64,000 nt of DNA from Harmothoe impar (Eukaryota; Annelida; Polychaeta; Phyllodocida; Polynoidae): NCBI GenBank assembly GCA_947462335.1, contig OX381718.1:39400976-39464975 (forward strand). Direction: 5' to 3'. The notes beneath the pieces are model-generated. The model did no database searches. It saw only the letters and a program-made list of their open reading frames with translations, and was not told the origin of the DNA. Each line of letters opens with the position of its first letter. Position 1 is the first letter of the stretch. This document shows positions 22,708 to 32,875 of this stretch, piece after piece. The position numbers were made by a program, and so were the translations under genes.

Positions 22708-22936
22708 ACACCTGATGATCTCCACACGATGACCTGATTGCCCTTCCTAAAAAAAAATGCCCAACTCGATCTACCTACTCAACAGGGTTTCAGTGTAGAG
22801 CGTATTAGGGGTTTTTCTGATGCGTATATTATATTGAGATTGATTTTCAACTTTTGTGATCAGTGGTTGGTCCTTAAAAGGACCGTTTGGTAGAGAGAGG
22901 GTCGCAGGGACCTTGCTGCTGAAGCGGAGGGTGTGG

Positions 22937-23349
22937 TCATAACGCGTGGCAGTCCTTCAGCAGCTCCTCCAGCACGGCGGGCGGTAGGCCTTCCTCCATG
23001 CAGACTTGCTGCTTGACCTGCTCCACGCACCGGCGGATGAGTTGATCAGCGACGTTCTCGATCAGCTCATCCACCACACCCTCTGCTTCAGCAGCAGTCC
23101 GCTGTCTCTCCTCTCTCTGTAGCGAGGCTACGAACTGCTTCTCCACGGCCGCATCGATCATAGATCGAGAAACGGCCACGAAGTTCTGTCTCTCCGCCTC
23201 CTCTCTCTGTTGCACGGCTACGAATTCCTTCTCCACGGCCGCATCGATAGAGGAGGAGGAGGAGGAGGAGGAGGAGGAGGAGATTAATTTATTTTTTTTT
23301 TTATTTTTTATTTTTTTTTGATCATTTAGGCAAAGCTCGTCGCTTTGCC
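22937..23349 (-). CDS. Coiled-coil-like ORF in -1 frame (possible frameshift extension)
   Basis: Minus-strand frame open from just after a TAG near 23364 to a TGA at 22937-22939. Order: a Lys/Asn-rich stretch from A runs, eleven Ser codons (TCC repeat, 23249-23281), then two copies of an IDAAVEK(E/Q)FVA module with REE/ERQ heptad-like charge, and a C-terminal helix ending VLEELLKDCHAL. It has no ATG, but lies exactly in the -1 frame of the gene at 23326-23976 and overlaps its end. The natural reading is a C-terminal extension made by -1 frameshifting, or a gene broken by one indel. Function unknown. Confidence 0.5.
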
Positions 23350-23976
23350 GTTTTTTTTTCTATTTCTGTGTTGTGACACGATCGTCTCGAAAAAGCAATA
23401 AGGCGTGTGAGCGCGGCGGTGACAAATACATATTGGAGCGTATGGTTTAAAATAGTGCGTCCCTATCTTCTTCAATTCGGCTGCGTTGCAATATGCGGGA
23501 TAACAAGTGACGACGTCGAAACGTTTAGAGACCGTGTTCACGTCGGCCACAAAGCGCGCCCACCGAGTGGGAGCTGCAGTCGCTCCCAAGAAACCGATCG
23601 GCTTGTCGAATCGTTTCATAGCACTTATTCTCACTTTATAAGAGGAGGCAGGGTGAGGAGAGTAGCGGCGCTCTTTCTTTTCATGAAACGCCCAACGAGT
23701 GGGGGCGCTGAGAGCGGCTGTTATGCAATAGTAGAGTAAATGCTGTTCTGAGAAGACGGCTCTCGGCCATGTCGCTACGTTTTCCTTTTCCGCTCTTGTA
23801 TAACGACGATGGCGCTCAGCTTTGCATTTCTCGAGAATTCGGTACGCTTCAAGAGAAGCGTGAACCTCAACTACGTGACGCTCTCTCCTTTGAGATAAAA
23901 AAATAGCCGGGCAGTTGAGGAGAGCACTTTGTTCGCGCGACCGTCTTTTAGAAACTCGCGCCCTCTGCAGCGCCAT
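23326..23976 (-). CDS. Basic 216-aa hypothetical protein
   Basis: The ATG at 23976 is the first on the transcript downstream of a TATA box at 24195-24203. Stop is TAA at 23326-23328. The N-terminus is strongly basic (MALQRARVSKRRSREQ), followed by an Arg/Lys/Glu helix, then two APTRWA motifs about 40 residues apart, and a Cys/His-containing tail (CICHRRAHTPYC). No family recognised; a nucleic-acid-binding role is possible from charge only. GC content is higher than in flanking DNA. An acceptor-like TTTTCACTCAG sits about 32 bases before the ATG. The end overlaps the candidate frameshift signal. Confidence 0.5.
   Translation of the reverse strand: MALQRARVSKRRSREQSALLNCPAIFLSQRRERHVVEVHASLEAYRILEKCKAERHRRYTRAEKENVATWPRAVFSEQHLLYYCITAALSAPTRWAFHEKKERRYSPHPASSYKVRISAMKRFDKPIGFLGATAAPTRWARFVADVNTVSKRFDVVTCYPAYCNAAELKKIGTHYFKPYAPICICHRRAHTPYCFFETIVSQHRNRKKNGKATSFA
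23329..23359 (-). promoter_or_regulatory. Candidate -1 frameshift signal
   Basis: On the minus strand an A9 run and C (23359-23350) contains A_AAA_AAC in the phase of the upstream gene. It is followed without a gap by a perfect 8-bp stem GGCAAAGC/GCTTTGCC with a 5-base loop, then the stop codon. Slipping back one base enters the open -1 frame of 22937-23349. The absent spacer is unusual for frameshift stimulators. On the plus strand the same DNA looks like a hairpin plus T9. Confidence 0.45.
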
Positions 23977-24194
23977 ATTTCTTTCCTCCGAAACAAAAAA
24001 GACTGAGTGAAAATAAAAATTTTTAAAAAACAAAAAGCTCAAACAAAAAAAATAAGCAATAAGCAGACTCAGCTCGAAATTCCCTGCTGGTGTGATGGCG
24101 GTGACTGCAGGCGGTGGCGGCGGTCGGCTGGCCGGCGGTGGCGGTGTCGGCGGCGATGGTAGAAGGGTGTGTGGAAAGAGAGACGCATCTCAGT

Positions 24195-24203
24195 CTTTTA
24201 TAG
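24195..24203 (-). promoter_or_regulatory. TATA box, minus strand
   Basis: CTATAAAAG on the minus strand, about 220 bases upstream of the ATG at 23976. Predicts a start near 24170. Confidence 0.6.
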
Positions 24204-24707
24204 GAGCGGCGAGTCTGACATTTTCAGCTGTCGCATGCTGACCTGCTGCTATCATAAGAGAAACAAAAGCCCTAATCACGCTTTTCAGCTGGATCCTTCC
24301 ACCCCGCCAGACATGGATCCAGATGGGAAGGTGGTTTAAAATTAAATCCGTGTACCGACTGTCATACAATAGAGTAATTAGTTGAACGCGTGTTACCTGT
24401 ATAAAGGATTAGCGGGTCATGGGCTCAGCGTGTGTATAGAAAAACAACTACAGGTAGCGTGAACAAAGCGACCCCCTCCCTTTCTGTCACTCTGTCTGTG
24501 ACTAGAGGGTGTGCGTGTGGTAAGCGGCTTAAATCTAAAGAAAAACAAATCACCCTCTCCTGTCGTCAGCAGTCAGCCGGCCGGCGGCTGGAAAATGCGA
24601 TTAGAGGGATGATGAGCCGCGTAGTAAGCGACTTAAGGCTGATCTAAAGACCTGCCGTGAGGGGGCAGCTGGCCGGTGGCTTGAAAAAAAAGGGGGGGGA
24701 GTAAGGG

Positions 24708-24715
24708 TATATAAG
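24708..24715 (+). promoter_or_regulatory. TATA box, plus strand
   Basis: TATATAAG in a G-rich context, about 120 bases before the ATG at 24829. With the minus-strand TATA at 24195 it forms a divergent pair about 500 bp apart. Confidence 0.6.
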
Positions 24716-24755
24716 GGGGAGTGAAACCGTATTCGGCATCGTCATCATCGTTCAC

Positions 24756-24756
24756 G

Positions 24757-24793
<37 letters not shown>
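24756..24793. repeat. (CTA)n microsatellite
   Basis: About 12 CTA units in the predicted 5' leader of alanine-rich protein B. Confidence 0.95.
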
Positions 24794-24801
<8 letters not shown>

Positions 24802-24828
24802 GCACCGCGCCTCAATTTGCAGATCCCC

Positions 24829-25464
24829 ATGATGGAAAGTTGCTACCGTGACATGAAGCGGAATGACGAAGCGGCGCGCGAATGTGAAGCTGATGCTGTA
24901 GCCTCTGCTACTGCTGCTGCTAGTGCTGCTCAGCGTGCTACTGCTGCATTTACTGCGGCTGTTAGTGACGCTGGTTGTGATGACGTTGTTGTTGTTGCCG
25001 CTGCGGCTGTGACTGCTGCTGTTGCTGCCGCCGATGCAGCTACTCATGCCACCGATGCCGACGCTGCTGCTGCTGATGCTGTTGCGGCTGCCGATGACGC
25101 CGCTGATAACGCTGCTAGTGCCCGCTCTGCCGCCCTTGCTACTGTCGCTGCTGCTGTTGTTGCTAATGCTCACGCTACTGCTGCTACAGCTGCTGCTACT
25201 GCTGCTACCGCTGCTGCCGAGGCTGCTGCCGCTGCTGCCGATGCTGCTGCCGATGCTGCCGATGCTGCTGCCGATGCTGATGTTAGCAGTCGCGTCGACA
25301 AAGAATCGTCATTTGTCACTCTTAAACCTCCAGTTGAACGCGCGATGAGTAGTAGGGCTACCAACGCGACGGCCGGATGGTGCAACTGGTGTCGTCGCTT
25401 CTGCTCGTGCGCTTGCTTTTCTTCCAGTCCTACCTGCTGCTGCTACGGTATGATAGTGTTATAG
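24829..25464 (+). CDS. Alanine-rich helical protein B (211 aa), outward-facing
   Basis: Start chosen at the ATG at 24829 (MMESCYRDMKRND), since upstream in-frame codons are the CTA repeat and the TATA box is at 24708. Residues about 20-175 are mostly alanine with regularly spaced Asp, Thr, Val and Asn (for example ADAVAAADDAADNAA). Alanine is written with GCT, GCC, GCG and GCA mixed, more than plain trinucleotide expansion would give. The C-terminus changes to a Cys-rich tail with WCNWCRRFC and a final CCCYG. No signal peptide at this start. Transcription runs toward the right end, as protein A runs toward the left. The N-termini of A and B are unrelated by eye. Function unknown; Ala-rich amphipathic helices suggest a structural, condensing or ice-/surface-binding-like fold, none demonstrable here. 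Confidence 0.55.
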   Translation: MMESCYRDMKRNDEAARECEADAVASATAAASAAQRATAAFTAAVSDAGCDDVVVVAAAAVTAAVAAADAATHATDADAAAADAVAAADDAADNAASARSAALATVAAAVVANAHATAATAAATAATAAAEAAAAAADAAADAADAAADADVSSRVDKESSFVTLKPPVERAMSSRATNATAGWCNWCRRFCSCACFSSSPTCCCYGMIVL

Positions 25465-25576
25465 TGTTTGAATGAGAACGCGCGTAGTTACACATAGACG
25501 CTGTAACAGATGTGCTTTTTTTTTTGAAAATATAATTTTAACATAACATGGAACTTGTTGTGTTTATTTTCTATAT

Positions 25577-25890
25577 ATAAGTTGTTTGTTTACAAACAGT
25601 CACGTGTCACGTGGTGTTGTTTACAAACAAGAGAGCCACGTGGTGTTGTTTACAAACAAACCCTAAGTAGGTCACGTTACCCTAGTTACCAGAATGCCGG
25701 CTTCTGATTGGCTGAGCCTAAGTAGGTCACGTGACGTAAGCAGGTCACGTTACCATGGTTACCAGAATGCCGGCCTCTGATTGGCTGAGAGCTTCTAAGT
25801 AGGTCAGTAGGTCACCCAGAATGCTGGCTTCTGATTGGCTGAGAGCCCTAAGTAGGTCACGTTACCATGGCAACGGGTCACGTGACCAAA
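25577..25890. promoter_or_regulatory. Right-end array of transcription-factor-like motifs
   Basis: Mirror counterpart of the left array: inner GTTTACAAAC forkhead sites with CACGTG, then repeats of GATTGGCTGAG (inverted CCAAT), AAGTAGGTCACG and CCATGGTTACCAGAATG. The module types differ from the left side although the outer 99 bp are almost identical, so the inner arrays have turned over independently. Confidence 0.6.
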
Positions 25891-25973
25891 TGGAGGCCTC
25901 TGATTGGCTGCATGTCGATTGAGTAATAAACAGTACTTAACTATAGTCCCGTTCCGATACATACTATACTACT
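25875..25973 (-). repeat. Right terminal inverted repeat (99 bp)
   Basis: Inverted match to 16612-16710 with one mismatch. Confidence 0.95.
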
Positions 25974-25979
25974 TATGTG
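25974..25979. repeat. 6-bp target-site duplication, right copy
   Basis: TATGTG, identical to 16606-16611. CTGT/TCTC-rich host DNA continues to about 26260. Confidence 0.85.
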
Positions 25980-26411
25980 TGTGTCTGTCTGGCTCACTTC
26001 CTGTCTCTCTACCTATACATATCCTTCCACCTGACTGTCTGCCATCATACCGTCTCTCTGCTTGATGTCTTTCTCCCCCCCCCCCCCCCTCACCCCACCC
26101 TGAATGTCCTACCAAGGCTTGGGGCCTCTCTCCCTGCCTCTTTGTCTCTTGTGTTTATCTATCTCTTTCTGTCTGTCTCTATCTGTCCCTGTCTGTCTCT
26201 GTATCATGACTGCCTCTGTCGCTGTAAGTCTGTCTCTGCCTGTCCCTCCCCCTCCTACTCACACCTAAGGCCGTGGGACGCGCCTTATTTCAGTAAATAC
26301 GCCGGTGTTTGGGAGTTGCTATGGTAACGGTTTCGGTCGGCGTGCAGGTCAGGAGGCATCGATCGTCACCACCTGGTGGTCGTCAGCCGAACTAAGTCGT
26401 GTCTGCCGGCC

Positions 26412-26677
26412 TTAACCCTGTAAGGGCCGCACAGTGCTTTAATGTGCTATACCCTTGGTGGTCATGATGCATCAATGCAGCGGCCATGGTGAGGGTGCGT
26501 GTCAGGGCTGCATCCATCCATCCTGCCGACTCTTTGGGAGTGTCCCAACCCAGTAGCGTCGACATGATGCTTGTGTGCAGCCCTGGTCAGTAAACTCGTA
26601 AGGTTCTCATTCATAAATCATGACAATATATTAAAGGCATAACACATCAAAGCGCTATGCGGCCCTCAAATGGTTAA
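26412..26677. mobile_element. Nested-palindrome element, copy 2 (full length, 266 bp)
   Basis: Near-complete example. TTAACCCTGTAAGGGCCGC at the left mirrors GCGGCCCTCAAATGGTTAA at the right. A TGCTTTAATGTGCTAT block pairs with AACACATCAAAGCG, and inside are two lateral hairpins built from ATGCATGAATGCAGCCCTGG. No coding capacity. Confidence 0.85.
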
Positions 26678-26989
26678 ATACCCCCATTGATGGGCTGTCA
26701 CGGCCCAATGGACACGCGTATTACGCGCACAGTAATACTCAGTTAGAACATGGGCTATTACCGGAATCTGATTAGAACATTGCTATTATAGACTTGGACT
26801 CTAATTAGAACCCATGCACGGTATAGCGCCATCAAAAGTCAGAAATGACATATCATTATCATCAATGCAACTGCTGTTAGTATAATTTAGAGGTAGGATA
26901 AAGGGAGAGAGAGGGAGATGGACAGTCACATATCGGCTGATACGATTTGCAGACCAGGTGTGCAAGCAACCAGAGGGCATCAATAATGA

Positions 26990-27219
26990 TTAACATGGCT
27001 ATAATGCTCTTTGTCGTCATGATGCATAAATGCAACCCTGCTGAGTAACTCGCCAGTGCTGCATTAATGCATCATGCCGACGATAGAGGGTTGATACACT
27101 ACAACGCGTCGTCATGATGCAAATAGTGACAGCGAGTTACTCGCTGGGGCTGCGTTGACGCATCGTGATGGCAAAAATATTGTTTTTATGGTTGACACAT
27201 GGCGTCTTATAATGGTTAA
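26990..27219. mobile_element. Nested-palindrome element, copy 3
   Basis: TTAACATGG left and ATGGTTAA right ends, two lateral hairpins around CGAGTTACTCG and GAGTAACTCG. The outer GCCGCATAG block is worn away. Confidence 0.8.
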
Positions 27220-28401
27220 TACTAACTAATAAACACTCTTATCGCCATAATAGTTCCTCACACCACAGTTGTGAATCACCTTGACGCGCCTGTCAAAATG
27301 ACATCTGCCACTGACTTGACGCCTTTGTCTAAATTCAGATCAGAATCAGTTAAAAGCGAATTTATTCTGAGGTGAAAAGTGGAAAAAGTGGCGTATTTAC
27401 TTTAAGCCAACCTGCTCCGGCTCAACACACGCGGCAACTCCCAATGATAGGTGAGTCACTGATCGATCAGCCGCCCATCTGAACTCTTCGATTATGTAAG
27501 ACTGGACTATAAAAGATGGACATGCATACTTCAGCGCACGTGCAATGCGCGGATGAGGTTGTTGGGGGGGGGGGTAGAAGGGAGGAGGGGTATTGTAAAT
27601 GGCTCAGGATCAAAAGTCCAAAACAAATAGGCAGACAGTATTACGATGACAAATACAAATGGACAAATGTACTTCAACCAAAGCCCCCTATTGAGTTGTA
27701 TGAGCGGGCAGTTAGGCCGATTCTACTCAGGCCTCATGTTCTTTAGGCATGCAAACAGAATTAACAAAACTATGGATTGTGTTGCTCTCTTAGCTAAAGG
27801 ACAGGCAATTATACTGCCTAAAGGGGTGGATGGGGGAGCCGGGGGTGACGGCCAGCCAAAGCGGGAGGGATCAAGACCCCCCCCCCCCCCTTTTATGGGG
27901 GGGGGGGGTCGGGGACTTAACGAACCTAAAACTAGGACGCATATCGATAGTGTCCATTTTGATATTTAACCGAATCGTTTCTCCCAAAAACACTTTCATC
28001 AGAATCTTTATACTTATTGCAGTTGGGGGGTGGGGGTCTTTTTGCTTATAACATAGATGGGAGGGCTAAGGGTAATGCATTTGTAAAACCAAGCCTCCCG
28101 CGCTTGACTCATCGCACACATAATGACTTGTTCCTTACACCGAGATTAAAAGATCTCTGAAAAGAAAGGAAAAAAATAGAATTGGATCGGGGTGTAACCA
28201 GACAAAAATGTTTGATTTTAATTAGTTTGTACAGTTAGACAGGTGGTGTGTGACTGAAGGTCTGTGTATTATTCACTTTGTGATATGAGACCTTGGCCTC
28301 CCTGGTCTCTGGGAGTCCTTGTAAAACCACAACCATGAGTCAGGACTGAGTCATTGCCACAGGTAATAATGGTATACAATGTTGTAATTTGGTGGGGTTT
28401 A
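27220..28401. other. No gene recognised
   Basis: G-rich runs at 27565, 27830-27910 and 28025; otherwise featureless. Open frames here reflect G/C homopolymers. Confidence 0.4.
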
Positions 28402-28645
28402 CTTAGCGGTGTAAGAGCCGCATAGTCCTTTAATGCATCAATCGCTCAATGTCGTCATATGGGTGAATGTATCCCTTGGGGCTGCATTCATGCATCATGC
28501 TGACCCTTCCGTAATCCATCGATACCCCAGGGCTGACATGATGCATGAATGCAGCTCTGGCGAGTTACTCTCCAGGGCTGTATTTAAGCATCATGACTAC
28601 AAAGTGCACCATGCATACACGCAGTATGGCGCTATTTAAGAGTTA
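28402..28645. mobile_element. Nested-palindrome element, copy 4
   Basis: Left GAGCCGCATAGTCCTTTAATG, right ATGGCGCTATTTAAGAG, with ATGCATGAATGCAG and its mirror inside. Confidence 0.8.
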
Positions 28646-28999
28646 GCGTTGAAGTTCTGACTTGTCTATCTAGATCTATGTGTGCCTGCCATTGGCCTTA
28701 TTGGGGGGGGTGGGGGTGAAGATAAAAACGTGTGCTGTTGGGAGGGAGTGGGTGCTGACACAAGTCACGATCGTTTTGTCATTGATACAATGCATTGATA
28801 AGTGCCGAGTATACATCTAAATGTAAACAAGTGTGGTTTGGGGAAGGCAGTGAGTATGCTCCAAGGTATATTTCTGTGGAAAATTTATCGTTGTATGGAT
28901 TGTTTTAAGACATATAAGATATTAACCAATGAAATAGCTCTATAGATTAATAAAAGATTTAAACTATTTATGTGTGATCATTGTGTGCATTGTTGTTAA

Positions 29000-29270
29000 T
29001 TAACCCTTTCCATATCGAACTTTTCATAGTAATGCAGTATGCCCTTTATCGTCATGATGCATTCACGAATGCAGCCCTGGCGAGTCTACCAACAAATGCT
29101 GCATGAATGCATCACGACCTCCGGAGTGTATCAAACCCATATGATTGGCATGATGCTTGAATGGAGTACTGGCGAGATACTCACCAAGGATTCATTCATG
29201 CATCATGACGACCGTTTGGGACTGCATCAACCGGGTATGGTCGGCATGATGCTTGAATGGCGAGTTTCTG
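29000..29270. mobile_element. Nested-palindrome element, copy 5 (right end eroded)
   Basis: Begins TTAACCCTTTCC. Has a left hairpin, a second hairpin ending TTCATTCATGCATCATGACGACC, then a repeated GTCGGCATGATGCTTGAATGG, suggesting an internal duplication or unequal exchange. Confidence 0.75.
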
Positions 29271-30295
29271 GGACATCTGAGGGAACCTGTGCTGTGCGAG
29301 ATGAAATGGTAAAGATAAGACTTGCCTTTATCTCGAGGGAGAATAATTAACGGTACATGTAACTTCCTTTATTCCTTAATTGATTTGCTTTGGGGAACTT
29401 GTGTAGTTGGACAATATCCTTTATATTCAAAAGTAAAGTAAATCACTTTATGATTGACAACAAGTCTATTTTCACCGCACCATTTCCTACTTATTGTCTC
29501 ATACATCCTGTTTATAATGATATAAGTGTTTTCTATTTGTTCTACCATGTTCTTGTGTCGATATCTGCAATACATTCATTAGCTTTACATGTGTTCAATA
29601 AGGAAGTATTTATCCTTAAAGGCCGACCTTTTTAAAGAAGAGGGCTGGAACTTAACTTTCAAATGTTTTGATATATTTTAAACGTGACTAGCTCCTGCGG
29701 TTCAAGAGGTAACCACCTGTCGTCTTTGGTCACGGCCAAAGATGTTGCAATCAAGTAAATATAGTTTGCATACTTATGATCTGATAACTTTGGGATATCC
29801 ATGTATTCCAATTTTAAAAAGGTCCTAGATACCTAGAACCACGTGCACTGTTTCTGTTCAGCACGGCCTATTCGGAAACGTTCAGCGCCAAACCAAGGGG
29901 TCGTTCGAAAATTATACTGCTCTTTCATAGCACGTTCGGAAAGGGTGTTTTAAGTCCATGTCCACGGAGTGCAACTTCCTTGTAAATTAAACCACGTTAA
30001 GCTCACAATAAATTCCCGTACACATTTGTACTCCTATTTATTGCCACGTGAGTGTCAATGCCATTGTTGCCCCTTCCATTCAGTGTTTTCTTTACACCGA
30101 CATGTTTGGGTTTACAACTAGCTGTATGTGTGACGTGTAACTTGGTTGTAGAGGCTATAACACAAAGCTGATCCGTAAATGGTCATCCCCTCCCCTTGAT
30201 CTTCTTACCAATAGGGATACATGTAAATTGCTTTACGCGATGTGTTGACAATGTACATACAAATTGAGGGATTATGACATAAGATCACGTGAAGG
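29271..30295. other. No gene recognised
   Basis: AT-rich DNA with no supported feature. Confidence 0.4.
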
Positions 30296-30299
30296 GAAC

Positions 30300-30510
30300 A
30301 TGCTCCTCTCCCATCTTTGCCTCCCTCCTCTCCCCATCTTCCCTCCCCTTCTCATTCCCATTCCCTCCTCTCCCCCTCCTTCGCTCCATCTCCCTGCCCC
30401 CTCCCTGCCCTCCCCTCTCCCCCTCCTCCTCCCCCCCCCCCCTCCCCTTCTCCCATCCCGCCCTCTCCACCCCCCGTAGATGCCTCCCCCTCCCCCACGC
30501 TCCACGAATA
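30300..30510. repeat. About 210-bp polypyrimidine tract
   Basis: C/T-rich (CTCCCC and CCCTCC words) with a C12-13 run near 30435. Proline-rich frames in it are compositional. Confidence 0.85.
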
Positions 30511-30891
30511 GCAAAATCTCTACTGTAGAATTCAAAGGCGCTTATTCATCTCTATTCCTTCTTTCATCCCTGTATGTAACAGAGCCATTGCTTTATTAAG
30601 TACTATTTAATGTGACTTTATACTATTGTTGGTTTGTGGCTTTGGTGTGGTTTACAGTGTTAGGGTATTTATGTAAATATTACAAAGCATTAATTCCAAC
30701 ACTTAGGGTTCGTCTAAGGAATCCCATAATCAAATAATCCTGGGCTGTTCCCAAACACAATGGGTCCCACATGAACCATAAGTCTCACACGCCCACCTTA
30801 TGTAGGGTAGATCGGCCATGAGTCGGAGTGCGTGGAGGTTAGTGTTGAGGGACTTGTCGGTACCCGTCATGTCTGCCCCTGCCGTTCCACT

Positions 30892-31125
30892 AGGGTAGAT
30901 TCACCTTGAGACGGACACACACCCTGATACAGACACTTGAATTTGTTCTTATTCAAGCATTCTAATGTCTTTATTTGTGAATAATGGTAACGTTCAAGTG
31001 TTTCCCCCAATAAATCACCTACGAGTATAAAAATCACCTATGAAATCACCTATCATACATGAATAATTAGAAATCTCAGTGTCCGTCCCAGGGTGTGTGT
31101 ACAACTCACTGTGAATCTACCCCAT
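30892..31125. repeat. Foldback element, about 45-bp arms
   Basis: GGGTAGATTCACCTTGAGAC at the left and a diverged inverted version ending GTGAATCTACCCC at the right, both next to ACACACCCTG-type words. Probably a small MITE. Confidence 0.5.
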
Positions 31126-32640
31126 AAACCTTGTGCACACTTAGATATAGCTATGTGTCGAACCCAATTCCCACTATAGTACATGTATTGGTATACCGGG
31201 TATATAATAGTAATCCCCTTTGTGTATATACATGTATATGCTGCGTCGTTGTACACAACTTCCATGAACTGTACCCTCACCTGGGAACAAGCGATTTGTA
31301 ATCTGTAAATTCTTTTTAAGATTGTTATTTATTTTTTATGAAATACGGCAGGTTTATTGATTTAACCAAAGATCGCCGTATTGCACACCCCCCGTGAAAT
31401 AACCCATCGCCGTATTTCACGGCCCTGTGACGTCATCAAAATGGCGGTTTGTTTACATTTGAACGGCGTTGAAATAAGCTATTTTAGCATATTTAGGCTC
31501 CCCCCTACCATAATTTTGGTGATTTGAATCGAAAAACATAAAAAAATAAATACAAAGGCACACTCGCAGGCCTGCTTGTGCAATAACCAGCCCTGCAGAC
31601 TGAAACTCGTGAACCTTTGTCTATAATATTATATGCTTGTCTATTGACTTGAGATGCCCAGATTCAGCCCAGGTCCCACCCACCTTGAAATACCACCATA
31701 AATAGTATACCCTTTCAATGTATTTTTAAGGATGAAATTGATGCATCTCTGTACTGTAAATACTAATACTAATCAATTTAGTGTTTCAGGTTACCCCAGC
31801 CTACCTAAAAAAACAGGGCCGACCCTAGAATTAATTTTTATCCAATTTAGTAAAAAAAAACATACCGGTATCAATTTTTAGTTTAGGTCATTTTGGGACT
31901 GTTTCACAGTCTACTTGATAATAATGATATGAGTCAAGGCTGCCGTCGATGAGTCGGCGCTGAAGTTTGCGGGTCAATTTCTGGGTGTTTTTCAGGCCTA
32001 AGTATTAAAAAAAAAGAAGTCCAACCTACCTACCCTAGAATTGCGGACCATGTAACCTGAAACATACCTTTTATTTTTTTGGACATGTAAACCAACAGTA
32101 GATTATACTGTCCATGTAGACCAATACCGTAGTATAATCCTGCACAGATAAGACATAGATGGGGCCAATTAACCAATGATGCCCCCCTCCCCTCTAGGAA
32201 TACCCCCCCCCCCCCCCCACCCCTTACCTCAGCCTTGTTAGACCAGCTCACCCCCAGATGACACCTGATGATGTCACCTGTGGGATCAACCTGAAAGACA
32301 CCTACCTGTTAGGCTCCCAGGTGACAACCTAGTGCTGAGCCAACTTAATCCCTCCAGCACCTACATAGAGTGAGTGACCACTAGCCCGGTGTCGAAGGAT
32401 ATGTTCTTTTAACTTAAGGTATTTAAGACAAATTATCCTTAATAAAAACACTTAAGGAGTACCTTGGGTTTCCATTTGCCGATTTCTAATTTTGTCACCC
32501 TATATCAGCGAGTGACTGTCAACAGTGTGTGTCCGCATGGACGGGGAAGATCAAGAGGATCAAGAGTACAATGGGACTCGATGTCAAACTCTCATACACC
32601 ATCTCCAAGACCAAGGGTTATTTTCAGGTGCTATTGTAGC
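31126..32640. other. No gene recognised
   Basis: Contains a local duplication around ATCGCCGTATT...CAC (31370-31420) and a C16 run near 32203. No gene seen. Confidence 0.4.
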
Positions 32641-32875
32641 TCCCTTTAAGGGCCGCATTATGCTTTAATGCATGACTGCAGCCCTGGGAAGAAACTCACC
32701 AGGGCTGTATTCATGCATCAGGCCGCCCATTTGGGAGTGCATCAACCCTGTAGGGTCGGCAAGGTGCTTGAATGCAGCACTTGCGAGTTACCCGCCAAGG
32801 CTGCATATCTGTATCATGAAGATAAAGGGCATACTACAAGGAAGCATTATGCGACTCTTAAACCCCCCTCTACCT
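32641..32875. mobile_element. Nested-palindrome element, copy 6
   Basis: CCCTTTAAGGGCCGCATTATG left, GCATTATGCGACTCTTAAA right, two lateral hairpins and a central GTAGGGTCGGCA. Confidence 0.85.

Larger units (their letters stand above)
16612..25973. mobile_element. 9,362-bp Polinton-end-like transposon, non-autonomous or novel
   Basis: Bounded by 99-bp inverted repeats that match at 98 of 99 positions and by a perfect 6-bp duplication. The ends begin 5'-AGTAGTATAG. Six-base duplications and AG/CT ends are typical of Polinton/Maverick elements, but at 9.4 kb it is shorter than the usual 15-20 kb. I see no protein-primed DNA polymerase B, integrase, protease, packaging ATPase or capsid. Contents in order: left regulatory array, alanine-rich gene (minus), promoter-proximal repeats, a plus-strand TATA unit with 3' hairpins, a ~390-bp tandem array, a later palindromic-element insertion, an (AC)n tract, a minus-strand gene with a candidate frameshift, divergent TATA boxes, a second alanine-rich gene (plus), right array. 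Other 6-bp-duplicating families (IS3EU) are possible. Bounds are solid; the class is inference. Confidence 0.85.
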
